Shown here: positions 14,501 through 25,029 of the stretch, piece by piece
Layout: every line of letters begins with the position of its first letter
Position numbering within the stretch: the stretch's first letter is position 1
Assembly (NCBI GenBank): GCA_951799405.1
Contig: OX637351.1
Coordinates: 9,766,251 to 9,830,250, forward strand
Length of the DNA stretch: 64,000 nucleotides
DNA from: Agapetus fuscipes
Taxonomy: Eukaryota > Arthropoda > Insecta > Trichoptera > Glossosomatidae
Direction: 5' to 3'
Notes under the pieces: generated by a model
Told to the model about the DNA's origin: nothing
What the model saw: the letters and a program-made list of their open reading frames with translations, nothing else
Databases searched by the model: none
Position numbers and translations under genes: made by a program

Positions 14501-17500
14501 GTCTTAAATGCAATATATTTTTGTAACTTAGATTATAGATTATCATAGATTTAGATAGATAGGCAATGTTTTTTTTGCGTACATTTTTCACAGTATCCAG
14601 CACCGATATAAAAATTAGGTACCTCTGTGGTCCAAATTTCATTTAATCGTTTAGCCCACAGATCACGGAATAAACCTTTTTGCTATTTTGAATAACAAAC
14701 CTCAAACGGTGCATTTAAAATATTAATAGCATGTAGTAAGGTTGATTAGATAGTTTTATGTTTCAATTACGTAAATGTTATTTGTTAGTCAACCATAAAT
14801 TAACGGTAAGTAGGTGTATTTTTTTAACCTACGTGAATACACCTTAATATGGTAACATACTGTAAAGATTGTAAATAAAAAACCGCCCGACATTACCTTA
14901 AGCTTGTGCCATTTGAAAAATAATACTGTCAGCAATGATAAAAACATACAATCATTAAAATAATTAATGGATCTAAGTAAAAAATATACAACTGACAACA
15001 TATTCGAATACATACCTTAATAATGCCAAGCAAACTTCCACTCAAAACACTCACGACAAATTCCCGACTCAGATGTAAACGTTCTCAGAAGAAAATGAAG
15101 GTATCGAATGAGTTTTTTTGTGTTGTCCACACTGCATCAAAGAGTTACCATACGTGAACAAATACTTAGGATTGCAAGATTTTTGTCAGTTCCGATGGAA
15201 TTGGTAACACACTAAAAGAAAAATTTCGGAGCCAAAAATGGAGACAACCCTTAGCAATCAATATTTTGTGTTTAAATAAATAAATATTATTGTGGCTAGT
15301 ACAGAAAATTAAAGATACGTTACTAAGGTATATGCAAAAATACTCAACTTTAAAAACGTTTCACTATTTTGATCGTATCATGCCATCAAAGGGTCAAAAA
15401 CGGGTTGCGGACATGTAAAATTTGTATGGGAATGGAAAAAAGGCGATTTTGTTTTATTTTTTAATTACATCGCCACTTAATGCTTTTTGCAGTTTTTTTT
15501 TGTATTTCGATACGCTTTTAAAATACTTTACTCTGATAATTTTAGAATTCAGTAGAGATCACCAGTTTTTATTAAAAAGCTGAAAATCATTAGGGGACAC
15601 ACGCACAAGACAAAAGGTACAAATTTCGACGGCGATACCCATATCTCTGTCTCACGGCCCTCATTTGCCAGATAGAGAGAAAAGTTGTAAACACACAATG
15701 TAGTCACACACAATGAAAAAAAAATCACTTCTTGCCCTGTGCCCACGACACTGTGTGTTCAAATCTTTAATCTTTCATTTATACTTTCACTGCACTGTTA
15801 ATAAGAGACATTCCTTTTATTTAGATTCCGAGCATGGATAAATATACTATAACACTACGTATATATAGCGCTCAAAACTCATCGGCGTTTTAGGAAGATA
15901 GCCTCTTAATAATCACCTTACAGAACACTTTCCCTGGTATACCTACTGAGTATATTTCAAATATTATTGCTCTGAAGTTCTGGCAGTCTTTTTTGTCCCC
16001 TTTACCTTTGTAAATAAGAACAATGACTGCTTTCCTCCAGTCCATCGGTACCACTCCTGCATATACACTAAGCTTACATAGTTCATACATCCATTCTACA
16101 ACACATTCACCACCTGCTTTCAACATTTCACCATTTATTCCATCAAACCCAGCAGACTTTCCATTCTTCAAACATTCAATAGATACTTTTATTTCTTCTT
16201 TCAAAATCCTCAATTCATTCTCTTCTGCCACTTTTGTAAACAAAATTCTTTCGCCCCGACCAAAAATCCCTTCAAAATATTCCTTCCATCTCTTATATAC
16301 TTCTTTCTTTTTTCATACCATCTCACCAGCAGCACATGGGGCAGCACTGGGGTGGTAAATGTGGAATCTTTATTCTTATTTGAATTGATCCACCTTTAGA
16401 ATTCCTTCCTACTGTCGGTGAAACTTTTGTTAATTTTATCATCAATCTTTCTCTGTTCAATCGCCTTGCAGCTTGCTCATTTATCATTCCTGTCATTTAG
16501 CCATTTTTTCTTCACTTTCACCGCCTCTTTCACTTTACCATTCCACCAGGAATCTCCTTTCAATCTTCCACCTTTCGTTTCCCCACACACTATTCTAGCA
16601 CATTCAATAATTTCAGGAAAACACGGCAAGAACTTACAATATATGTGTAGTTTAGTAGTATCGGGAGTGGTATAGGGAATTTATGCAATGTTTTATACTG
16701 GGAGTAGTGGTTTGTCATAAGGGAAGAAGCCGTATAAGTAGTGCTACCACTGAGGGTGTGCTGGATATTGGAGATGTGTTCCTTGACCCCCGTGTAGTTC
16801 CTGGTGATGAGCTGTGGCAGGCTGCTGCGCTGCGGCTCCACGCGCGTCAGGATGCGCACGGGGCGCAGCTCCTTCTCCAGGTCCTGGGATGCGCGCTGCA
16901 GATCCAGGTAGCCAGATCCCAAGCCCGGATCCAGCTGGTAAACCAACCAATAACTTATTGTTACTCGGCAACTGAAATGTACTTATGATAAATTTGACAG
17001 TTCTGGTCCACTTACCTATTTATGTCACAGACAATATGAACAGGAACGACAGAGAGGAACCTAAACACAGCGTTGATACAAAAAACAAATACTTACCGGT
17101 CTTAAGTCTAGTGGTCAAGGCTACGGACTCGTATTCCAAAGGTCGTGAGTTTGATTCCTGGCAGAACACAAAAAGCTTATTATTTTTCAAAAATGCTCTT
17201 TGCCGGGTTGAAAAAATAATTTATCGTTATACGCAATGCAAAAAAAACGCAACTAAGCTACACATATAGTGTAACTTCTTGCCGCGTTATCCCCGAGGGG
17301 GTCGCATGTGGCGAGTTGAACCTATTTATTTTTACAGGTAAGGGGGCCGGCCTTACGCTAACCACTTCAGATGAAGTGGGGGTTTCCCAGCTCCCGAGAG
17401 GGCTGGTACTCATTTCTTGTGAAGGCTGAGTAAACCTTGCCGGTATTTTTATTTTGGGGTTTGAAATAAACACCGAAACGGGAAATCATTTCTGACACCC

Positions 17501-20500
17501 TCGCCTCAGCGGGATTCGAACCCGAGCTCACGGCATGCAATGCAAGCACTCTACCAACTGAGCTATCGACCAGACTAAATGATGTACAAATGAAATACAA
17601 TAGACAAAAATGCAATATTTGAATGTTGGGTTAAACCAAAGGCACTAACTAACCATAGTGGGCAACTTGTGTATGCAGATCACTTGAGCCTCATCTCTGC
17701 CATAATTTTTGGTAGAAACTGAGACTTGGCGGGTGTGGTATTTAGTAAAAACTACCAGGCAACTAAGCTACACATACAGTGCAGCTTACCGTGTTCTCAT
17801 GCGCATGCAACCCCTTCGGCCAGAACATAGCAATAAGTTACACTATACGTCGGTGTTATAGCCGCGGGGATCAAGACAGGTTATTTGGAACCGGATAACG
17901 CTGGTTCGAATCCCGCGACGATAACTTCGACCCTGGTTCAACAGATGCCGTTGCATGCACACAAGCTTCTGCTTTCGCATGAAGACAACTGGCCAGGTAA
18001 AATAGGTTGGTGGATTGCATTCCTTTCCACAAATCTATTTTTTTTAATTAAAAAAAAAAAAATGTGTGGCTTAGTTGTATGGCATGTCTGTTCTGTATGC
18101 AGCCGCTTGACTGATCTTCGGGATGTCCAAATTCTCTCACATCACTCCGCTGTTGAAAGAACTACACTGGCTTCGTTTTCCTGAGAGGGTGGTCTACCGT
18201 GAGTGTTTGATGGTACTCGTATTTAAAGCCCTAAACGGTATGGCTCCGTCATATCTGACAGAGATGTTTTCCCCCGTTGAGGTGAGTGTGAGGGGCGGAC
18301 ACTGAGGTCAGCGAGGAGTGCTGCTGTCAGGTCAGTATCCTATTCGTGATAGGCAGAGCCTTGAGGTGTGACACACACAAAACGGCGCTCTTTTATGATG
18401 TAGAAAATAAAAATTAATAAATCATCCTCATATATACATAGCCTCCCTAATATCTAGGCATCCTATCCTGGTATGCTACCCTGGGCCTTCTGCATCTAAT
18501 CACCAACAATCCTCTTTATATTGACTGACCCTTGTGCTGGAGGTTTTCCTTGCCTTTTTTTGTCCTCGCGAGATCTCCACTGCACTATAATGTTGGTCCA
18601 TCTTTGGTTATTGCCCACGGCCACTTCTGCAGCTCTGAATATTTGAGCAGCCTTGCCTTGTTCCCGATGTGGCACTCTCCTGCGCTGGGCAGCAGGCGAC
18701 ACAGGTTGGACAGCAGCGACATCTGGCACAACAGGCCGGACAACATGAAGCTCACGCTGGCAACACACGAGTGGAAGGCGCGGCCCAGACCACCCTCGCA
18801 GCGGGACTCCGCTGAAATATCAACTTGCTGTTACTTACTGGGTGTTGTCTACAATCTACATCCTCTGTTCCTCGTGTGTTATACATCAATTTGGATGCAG
18901 TGATATTAGTTTTATTGTATCCACAACTCTGCTATCATTTATTGGCCTGTCTGTCAAAAATGTACTCCGTTTTTGGGAGAACTTTCATTTTTACGACAGA
19001 GCTTTGCTTTTGCCTGCGTGGTTTATGATTCTTTTAAAGATATTGAGTAATATTATACAACTTTTACAATTCCTTAAAAATCTAAGATCCATAACAAAAC
19101 TAGTGGAAACAGAAATTAATTTCAAATCTGTAACCGTCACCAAAATCAATAAAAGCTTATTCCAAAATCAGTTTTATATCCAGATCCAAAATAACATATC
19201 CAGAATGATGAGAAACCCTTCAGTTAGTTTTGTCTCTGTCTCACTTGTGACTTATATATTTGATGTTTTTGGTGCTCGTCATACTTTTGCCACCCCAGTT
19301 CTACAATACGTAAACGCACAAAAGTAATAATTGTGTTAAAAAAATAAAGCTTTGTTATTTTTTTATTTTACATATAGCTTTGTTATTTTCCTCACACTTG
19401 TTTACGTTCAAAGCATCTGTCCCTCTTTCTCACAGTAAACCATTAATGACGGCTAAATACATCAGGCTCTAGTTCATCTGGCAAGAAGTGCTTTCACCAC
19501 AATCGCATATAATATTTTGAAAAGAAAAACATAAGAAAAAGTTGAAAAATATAAAACCTCAAATGAACATACACCCTATAATAAATGATGTATAAAAAAT
19601 GTAAATGCCTTTCTGGAACACGTCCTTGCAGCGCCGCTGGAGCTTCTGCCTGTACAGGCTGGTGTACACAAAGCCCGCTGCTTCCCTACAACATAACAAG
19701 TTCTGAACCTCAAAAATAAGAAAATTAAAAAAAGGAAGAAATGTTTCAAGGGTTTCAACATTACATCCTCAAAAACAAATATTGAGCTGTGGGATACTTT
19801 GAATATGTGAACACCAGAGGGCTCTTGAGGTGTGATTCACACAAAACAGCACTCAAATTAATCATCCTAATAGTATTATTATAGTGTATAGAAAAAAGAA
19901 TAATTTCTTACTCTTGTCCTGCTTGCAAAGGTTCACTTCCACTGATGTTGGTGACTGGGCGGGGAGTTGAGGTTTTGCTGGCGGCAACTTCTGGTCTCCC
20001 ATGATGACGGACACCCATCTCATCAGCTATTGGGGACAGCATGTCTCTGACAGACCTATTACAAGGACAGCACCCCGAGTATAAAAAAAGGAATCAAAAT
20101 TCATGCTGCCATTCACGCTCACTGGAGTCGCTGTTGAATGTTCCATACAAAGATTTATGTTATTTTTTTTCCTTATTTCTATGAGAGAAAATACTAAAAA
20201 ATAGTGAAAATCCTGTAGGTTAACAGTTTGTCATGAGTATTTCCTTACAATTAGTTAACTTAGTGTGAGAAATTACACCCAATAAAATGTTCTATCCAAG
20301 ATGTTCCATACAAAGGTTCAACGCCTCCAGCTTAGTTATGAATTAGAAGGCTTACCGCGCGTGGTGCTGCAGCAGCTGGTTGTCAATCGGGGCCTTCCTG
20401 GCGGCCAGGAGGGGCTGCAGGGCCAGGCGGGCGCGCGCCCCCACCAGACGCCCCCCCAGATCATTACAACATGTCACTACCCGGGAGACTTCCGCTGCGT

Positions 20501-22127
20501 TCAGCAGGAGATTGTGTACGGGCCCTGCAGAAACAACAATCATCACACAACAATGAGATTGTGTATTGTTCAGAGATGGTTGTCAAGAAGTTGCTATTAG
20601 TTAAGAGAGTTACGCACAGATGGTAGGTGTAATTCAAAGCATAGAAAAAACTAATCTCTCTTGAGGGAAATCCAAATCCTAATTTGAAAAAATTTACAGA
20701 CTTGGCTCGCATTTGCATTTGCCTTTCAAACATCGAAATATGACATTTGTAACATCCCTGGTGATGACGCCAAGTTTGGCTCCACCATGTGATGCGTGGG
20801 GAGGGGTTATGAACTGCGCTGGTTCTCAAACTTCTTCCGCGCCCAAGCAAATCTGTCTGAGCAGCCAACCATGAGGAAACAGGGGATAGGAATCACGGAA
20901 TTTGTCAGGACTCACCTTTGATCCCCAATGGTTGTTTTTTCGCGGAGCACTTCTTGCGTTTTTTTTTGTATTTCTGTTTCGATCGCGCGCGATGAGTAGG
21001 TACTGTGGTAGACAAGTCTGCCACTGCCGCGTTCGTACAAGTACTGCGAGCTGGAGATTGGTGTTTAGGTAAATTGGATAGGTCAGTTTATAGGCTAAAG
21101 GACAAAGGATTTCATGGCCAGCCACCCATAAACAAATCAACCTAACAATCCGCCCAAACACCTAGTAAATACCTACTTGCTTCTAGCCAGGAAAAAAATG
21201 TTGGATGAATTGCATTCCATTTCACCAATTTATTGAGAAATAAACTATTTTACAGAACTAAGGCTAGATTTATGGTTATAGAGAGTGCTTTTGTGCATTG
21301 TTACAATAAAAAAGATGGATATTATAAGTACTCGAGCTATCTTTAAGCAGTCATCTGTAGAAGCAGATTCTGAGCCATAGCTACATGAAATAATCAACAA
21401 CAAGAAGCCATCACTAGCCTGCAATAATGCTGGCGAGTACGGCACTCCTCATGAGAGTTCTCCCAGCTTTGGTTGCAAGTCTCGGGAACAGCAGGAAGCT
21501 GATGCAGCGCGCTGAGCTGCTGCAGGACACCATGACTCCTACACACATACATAATAGAAGGACCGGTCCGTAGTCTAGTGGTTACAGCTTCTGACTCGAA
21601 AATGTAAGGTTGTGGGTTTGAATCCCTGCGGAGCACAAAAAATAAATATTTTTTTATGCTCTGCCGGGATTCGAACCGACTAGGAATCCGAAGCGTTAAT
21701 CACTAGACTACGGTCCGGTCATGTAATATAACTGATCTTCATACATGTTTTGCAATTGTAAAATGCAGTTTTGTAATAGTAGACAGTTACAGAATGCCTC
21801 TCTTACATCGCTCTGTTGTCCGAGGAGCTTCATTTATTTGAGAGGACGGTCAACGTTCTCCCTTTAGTATCCTGCAGGGCTGGTAGCAATACTTCTTCAT
21901 TCAGCCCAGTAGATAAGAATAAGCTGTGTTGCCTGATCTTGTCTAGAAACCCTGCACTGTATGATATATTTACCCGCTGAGATACAGATGATAGCTGCGC
22001 TGGCAACACTGGCTTGTACGGGCAGCGGTAATGTGGCAAGGACCACTCGCCACACGGCCCAACCTACCAGGATCCCCCAGCATGCGCGCGGCAGCACCAA
22101 CATTGTTGTGTACTTAACATGTAACAT
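5540..22127 (-). CDS. DCST1: DC-STAMP domain protein, DCST1/sneaky family (12 exons, 675 aa)
   Basis: Coding exons on the minus strand, 5' to 3': 22127-21974, 21538-21419, 20524-20356, 20055-19912, 19685-19609, 18811-18657, 16934-16748, 8899-8645, 8252-8068, 7624-7416, 6553-6339, 5697-5540. All phases join to one 675-aa frame, close to human DCST1 (about 706 aa). Seen: N-terminal membrane segments, a GR...GPVHNLLLN-type block (about residues 80-115), a cysteine-rich extracellular part with CKDVF...C and LCQ, a membrane segment followed by RHDNIWI and LLPL, a second membrane segment around residue 440, VSGAG with CLP, a poly-Leu helix, YYFPDRE, and a C-terminal C4C4 finger (C616, C619, C633/634, C639, C644, C647, C655, C658). 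Family knowledge: sneaky and the worm SPE-42/SPE-49 proteins act in sperm at fertilisation; human DCST1 has E3 ligase activity. DCST1 is preferred over DCST2 because of the VSG...CLP block. Three introns appear to be GC-AG. The exon at 8252 and the exact N-terminus are the least certain parts; an in-frame TAG lies just upstream of the Met. Confidence 0.85.
5752..6150 (-). mobile_element. Two LINE-B tails in tandem
   Basis: A short terminal piece (5752-5830) is followed by a nearly full tail (5905-6150) in the same orientation. Lies between the last two DCST1-like exons. Confidence 0.7.
6782..7050 (-). mobile_element. SINE-A copy in a DCST1-like intron
   Basis: Carries the SINE-A body in reverse: CTACTAAGCTACACGC, CTTCAGTTGAAGTGG, CATTTCTTGTTAAGG and ATCATTTCTGACAC, with a degraded tRNA-like head near 7025-7045. 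Confidence 0.7.
7055..7385. other. Unassigned intron segment, possibly a degraded retroelement
   Basis: Contains two GCCGGCGCCTTCTTC blocks (about 7068 and 7337) around a moderately GC-rich stretch with no intact frame of recognisable type. It may be a coding relic on the minus strand, but I could not identify it. Confidence 0.3.
8336..8545 (-). mobile_element. SINE-B, tRNA-derived with poly(A)
   Basis: Reads in reverse from a T-run (the 3' poly(A)) to the tRNA-like head: CGGGATTCGAACCAACG is an inverted box B, and GATCCCCGTGGCCATAAC is near the 5' end. A closely similar direct copy is at 17868-18062. Confidence 0.8.
9560..9640 (+). repeat. SINE-A 3' fragment
   Basis: Only the last segment remains (GCGGCAAGAAGTTACACT, then TGTGTAGCTTAGTT). 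Confidence 0.6.
9686..10132. mobile_element. Two LINE-B tails facing each other
   Basis: A minus-strand tail (9686-9945) is followed by a diverged plus-strand tail (9952-10132), so the pair can fold. A third, minus-strand piece follows at 10247-10400. Confidence 0.7.
10190..10245. repeat. Dispersed short repeat GGCCACCCCTAGCGGAATGG
   Basis: The block CTGCAGAGGCTCTGGCCACC followed by CTAGCGGAATGGTGACAG also occurs near 1920, 12930, 25855 (inverted) and 43670 (inverted). The full element boundaries are not clear. Confidence 0.6.
10430..12480. other. AT-rich DNA without a recognised gene
   Basis: Intron of the DCST1-like gene. Several short open frames lie here, none resembling a known protein. 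A CCAGTGGCGGCTCCAG block at 10720 looks like a transposon end, but no partner end was found. Confidence 0.4.
12560..12715 (+). mobile_element. SINE-A, 5'-truncated
   Basis: Body and end only: GGGAGCTGGGAAACC, CGAAGTGGTTGGCGTAAGG, TACCTGTAAAAATAAATA and AAGAAGTTACACTATA. Confidence 0.7.
13165..13452. mobile_element. MITE with G-runs and TIR GGGCTGTCCATA...TTACGTCAT
   Basis: The left end AAGGGCTGTCCATATATTAC is answered by GTAATTTATGGACGGCCCCT on the right, with ACGTCAT adjacent on both sides. Inside are two runs of nine or ten G and one of seven G followed by AGGGGG. Lies in the DCST1-like intron between exons 7 and 8. Confidence 0.75.
13453..14327. other. AT-rich intron DNA, nothing recognised
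   Basis: No protein-like frame or known repeat was identified here. Confidence 0.35.
14328..14555 (+). mobile_element. LINE-B tail
   Basis: A copy from TTGACTTATAGGTTAGTATG to TAACTTAGATTATAG, diverged in the last third. Confidence 0.75.
15885..16615 (-). pseudogene. LINE-B-type reverse transcriptase, N-terminal relic
   Basis: Two frames on the minus strand. The more 5' one (about 16600-16480) reads WWNGKVKEAVKVKKKW, typical of the linker before the polymerase. The next (16243-15890) reads KNGKSAGFDGINGEMLKAGG and PMDWRKAVIVLIYKGKGDKKDCQNFRAI, the first polymerase blocks of RTE-like LINEs. It ends in KVFCKVIIKRL. Frameshifted and truncated. It may be the N-terminal counterpart of the frame at 29.3 kb, but the two do not overlap, so family identity is inferred. 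Confidence 0.75.
17098..17215 (+). mobile_element. SINE-C head (tRNA-like)
   Basis: GTCTAGTGGTCAAGGCTACGG resembles box A and GAGTTTGATTCCTGG resembles box B; an A-rich stretch follows. Confidence 0.6.
17248..17580 (-). mobile_element. SINE-A, full length
   Basis: Reverse copy ending in the tRNA-like head (inverted box B GGGATTCGAACCCGAG near 17511; inverted box A CTACCAACTGAGCTATCGAC near 17555). Matches 63117-63455. Confidence 0.85.
17868..18062 (+). mobile_element. SINE-B, tRNA-derived with A-tail
   Basis: Head with GCTGGTTCGAATCCCGCG as box B; body CAACAGATGCCGTTGCATGC; ends in an A-rich run. Nearly identical in reverse to 8336-8545. Confidence 0.8.
18085..18440 (+). mobile_element. L2/CR1-like LINE 3' end, degraded
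   Basis: Encodes LHWLRFPERVVYRECLMVLVFKALNGMAPSY over 18160-18255 across a frameshift, matching the better copy at 55090-55480. It ends in the family tail (TTGAGGTGTGACACAC...GCGCTCTTTT). Confidence 0.75.
19800..19875 (+). repeat. Tail shared by the L2-like LINE and SINE-C
   Basis: GGCTCTTGAGGTGTGATTC plus CACACAAAACAGCACTC, then ATCATCC. It lies alone, in a DCST1-like intron. Confidence 0.6.
20145..20290. mobile_element. MITE M6 internal fragment
   Basis: Shares GTGAAAATCCTGTAG, CATGAGTATTTCCTTA and ACACCCAATAAAA with the M6 copies at 47679 and 50592. It makes up most of the short intron between DCST1-like exons 4 and 3. Confidence 0.6.
21559..21722. mobile_element. Inverted pair of tRNA-like SINE heads
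   Basis: A direct head (CCGTAGTCTAGTGGTTAC, box B GGGTTTGAATCC) and an inverted head (GGGATTCGAACC, CACTAGACTACGG) lie about 20 bp apart and can pair with each other. Located in intron 1 of the DCST1-like gene. Confidence 0.7.
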
Positions 22128-22184
22128 AGAACAATAACAAATCTATTCCACAACTGTTGGTTGACACTGCAGAGTTGCTATCCA

Positions 22185-22735
22185 GGATGTGTTGCCGTGG
22201 TGTGTGCTAGCCGGAGCTTCCTAACGTTTCATCCATATCTCAAGTAGGCTTCTCCAGCTGGATGTTGTATAACAACTCTTACGTGTAACAGTTTAATTAG
22301 CATAAAATATCACTGTAAACAATGGTCCACTTGCCAATGTCACCCCTGCTTCAAGGAAGGTTGGCAAAAGTTGCAGGGTTTATGTTCATTTGAGGTTTAG
22401 ATTTTAATCTGTTAGTACACATGCAGTATTTGTAAGCGCGAACTTGCACATGCCTGTTTGTGGGCATGCATTTGATATGAATTTTAAATGATAGTATATC
22501 TTTGCAACTTAGATTATAGATATATATTTGAACAATTTCTACAACTAAGTAATAAGCCCATGGCAGATATGGGCAGAACGTCCCAAAGTTCCAGCCCGAT
22601 CATGATGAAACCGCTATCATATAATATTAAAGTGCTACTGAACAGTTACATCAGCATCACACTGCAGACACCTGTAGCAGATTGTTTCTGAAAGTTCCAG
22701 CTCCGATAAAGCACGGCAACAGATCCTGTAAAGCA
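22185..22735. mobile_element. Diverged foldback carrying a LINE-B tail
   Basis: Left end GTGTTGCCGTGGTGTGTGC and right end GCACGGCAACAGATCC are inverted and match the arms of the palindrome at 34452. A LINE-B tail in plus orientation (22316-22522) lies between them. Confidence 0.55.
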
Positions 22736-22980
22736 ACTCTCCGCTAATAAAATAAATACTTACAAAACTTCCATAGAGATGATGTTTTTAGGATATCAAA
22801 TCCATACATCCAAAGAGGCTAAAGTCTATCTAATTTGTGAATATTTTTATTTGGAGAGATGCTAGATGTCCCAGTATAAGTCATGTAAGACTCACACACA
22901 TCGTGGCTTTTGAAGCACTGTACGAGTATATATCAGAGATGTGTGTTGGACACAAGAGAGGATAAGTAGTTAGCAATCGG

Positions 22981-23143
22981 TGGAAGTCTCATCACCACGG
23001 TAATTCTTACCTACCGAATATCGGTAATATTTGTATGAAGACCTGTCAATCCAAGATGGCCACAAGTGAACAGCTGATTAGTCTTCATACAAATATTACC
23101 AACATAAAGTAGGTAAAAATTACCGTGGTGATGAGACTTCCAG
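22981..23143. mobile_element. Foldback MITE M4
   Basis: GGAAGTCTCATCACCACGGT on the left and ACCGTGGTGATGAGACTTCC on the right are exact inverted repeats; ATATTTGTATGAAGAC / GTCTTCATACAAATATT pair further inside. Confidence 0.85.
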
Positions 23144-23664
23144 CCCAGGGTAGGCAAGGACTCTGCACACAGCGCTGCCGTCATTTGTCAATAGGCTCAG
23201 TGCTCCCAACAGCTGCAACACTGATAAGTATTTGGATCATGCATTTTGTGTTGCTGGCCTCCTGTTCTTGTCAAAACTTTGGCACCTTGTATCAAAAAAA
23301 CCTCCAGAACTATGTAGTGGGGCAACAGATTCCTGGCTTGAGGATCAGCCATTAACCAAGGCAGACTCTCCCTTTTCTTCTTCGTTTTGCAAGTTGTATG
23401 ACCTGTTTGGGAAAATTTTCTGTCCTGTGATGATGAAGTCCAGCTGAGGTGAAATCTAAATGTTGTCCTCAATCATCACACAGAAAGAGTGCCTCTTGAA
23501 GATGTTGACTCCTACGCCAGCAAATCATCGAGAATAACATAATTTCTCTCACAACAGTTTGACTAATATCCGAAAAGTGTAATTCATTAAAAAATCATTG
23601 TAATTTGTAAATCTCTCCATAGGTCATAACAGTTGAATAAGGCTTGTTTTTGTATATAGCGTAC

Positions 23665-23837
23665 AGAAGTGCTATTCTGCTAAATTCCTTACGACCTTAA
23701 GGCAACGAGCTGGCGATTCGTATCCCAAAATAAGGTGTTCTGTGATATTTTATCTATGGAGTTCTTTCGCAAGCGCTAGCAATCTCGGACTTCTATGGAT
23801 ATCCAAAGTGTAAGGAAATTAGCAGAATAGCGCTTCT
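23665..23837. mobile_element. MITE M1 with GTAC target duplication
   Basis: AGAAGTGCTATTCTGC...GCAGAATAGCGCTTCT, flanked by GTAC on both sides (23661-23664 and 23838-23841). The right GTAC is also the first four bases of MITE M2, so M1 probably inserted at the end of M2. Confidence 0.8.
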
Positions 23838-24080
23838 GTACCCTTAGTACGAGTTGCAAAACTTGAGTAATGTAAAGTTTACGGCATTTATCAAAGAGTG
23901 ATTTCCCCCAAAATCTGCCGTTTTTGTTTGTTTGAACTTGATTTTCTTCATCACTGTAACTCTTTTGCTAAGACCATAAAGTGTAAGAAACGAAAACGGC
24001 AGATTTTGGGAGAAATCACTCTTTAATATTTTCCATAAACTTTACTTTTCTCAAGTTTTGCAACTCGTACTAAGGGTTCT
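23838..24080. mobile_element. MITE M2, copy 1
   Basis: Ends GTACCCTTAGTACGAGTTGC and GCAACTCGTACTAAGGGT. Long inner inverted blocks include AAAGAGTGATTTCCCCC / GGGAGAAATCACTCTTT and AAAATCTGCCGTTTTTG. Very similar to 60455-60698. Confidence 0.85.
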
Positions 24081-24480
24081 GATTGACTTAGTGAAACTTA
24101 TTGAATAAAATAAAAAGTTCATGAAATTGTTTAACATTTATTAGTTGTTGACCTTGCAAACATACTCATACACAATTCTCAATCTCAGCACAATTATTTT
24201 ACAAAGTTTTAATTATTCCTGACAAGCCACAGCCGTCATACACTTGTTCTTTACATGGTTCAGGTCGCAAATGTCGCCAACACAAAAGCATTTTAGAAAA
24301 TAATTTATTTTTAATATTGTGATGATTATGTGCAAAGAACATGTTTTTTTAATGAAAGAATGTGAATGGAGTTCTATACTTAATGATGATAAAACAAAGA
24401 TTCTATATAATGTAAAATTCTCAAGTACATAACTTCAACTGTGAACCTCAGGTACAATACTTTTTTTAAATAGAATCTAA

Positions 24481-24722
24481 CGGTGCTATTCTTAGACATT
24501 TTAGTCGTCCGTTGAGCCCACGCTTTGACAAACTAATGATGCATTCGTATGAAGAACTTTCAATCCAAGATGGCCGCAAGTGAACAGCTGATTAGTATTC
24601 ATACAAATATTACCAAAATTTGATTGGTAAGAATACTGTGGTGATGAGACTTCCAGCCCAAGCATCATTAGTTTGTCAAAGCGTGGGCTCAACGGACAAC
24701 TAAAATGTCTAGGAGTAGCACT
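24481..24722. mobile_element. Composite foldback MITE M3 with an M4-like core
   Basis: Arms of about 65 bp: GTGCTATTCTTAGACATTTT ... CTAATGATGC, answered by GCATCATTAG ... AAAATGTCTAGGAGTAGCAC. The core (24548-24660) repeats M4 sequence (AAGATGGCCGCAAGTGAAC, GTGGTGATGAGACTTCC). A single M3 arm also lies at 153-215. Confidence 0.8.
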
Positions 24723-24899
24723 GTGTGTTCACAAAAAAAAATACTGCAAAGTGAAAAGCTCCCCTGCAAGGCAGTTTACTTTCCATACATTTTTGATAAA
24801 ACGCTAAAAACTTAAGTATTATACTAGGGGAGCTGTTTAGAAGAACAGCTGGTTCTGTATTTCAACAACATGAATTTCATAATGTACAAATAAAACAAA

Positions 24900-25022
24900 A
24901 GCTTTTCTTCACAAGCTGATTTATTTGCTCGAGCGCTTTTGATGTTATCACACCATTATCAAGAGGATAATGGTGTGATAACATCAAAAACGCTCCAGGC
25001 AATAAATCAACTCGTGAAGAAA
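24900..25022. repeat. Foldback repeat
   Basis: TTTTGATGTTATCACACC and GGTGTGATAACATCAAAA pair almost perfectly around ATTATCAAGAGGATAAT; outer blocks TTCTTCACAAGCTGATTTAT and ATAAATCAACTCGTGAAGAA also pair. Confidence 0.8.
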
Positions 25023-25029
25023 TACTTTG

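Noticed and set aside
18842..19327. 161-codon plus-strand open frame with hydrophobic segments
   Set aside because: It overlaps DCST1-like coding sequence only marginally and otherwise lies in its intron; composition is AT-driven and no family pattern was seen. Treated as chance.
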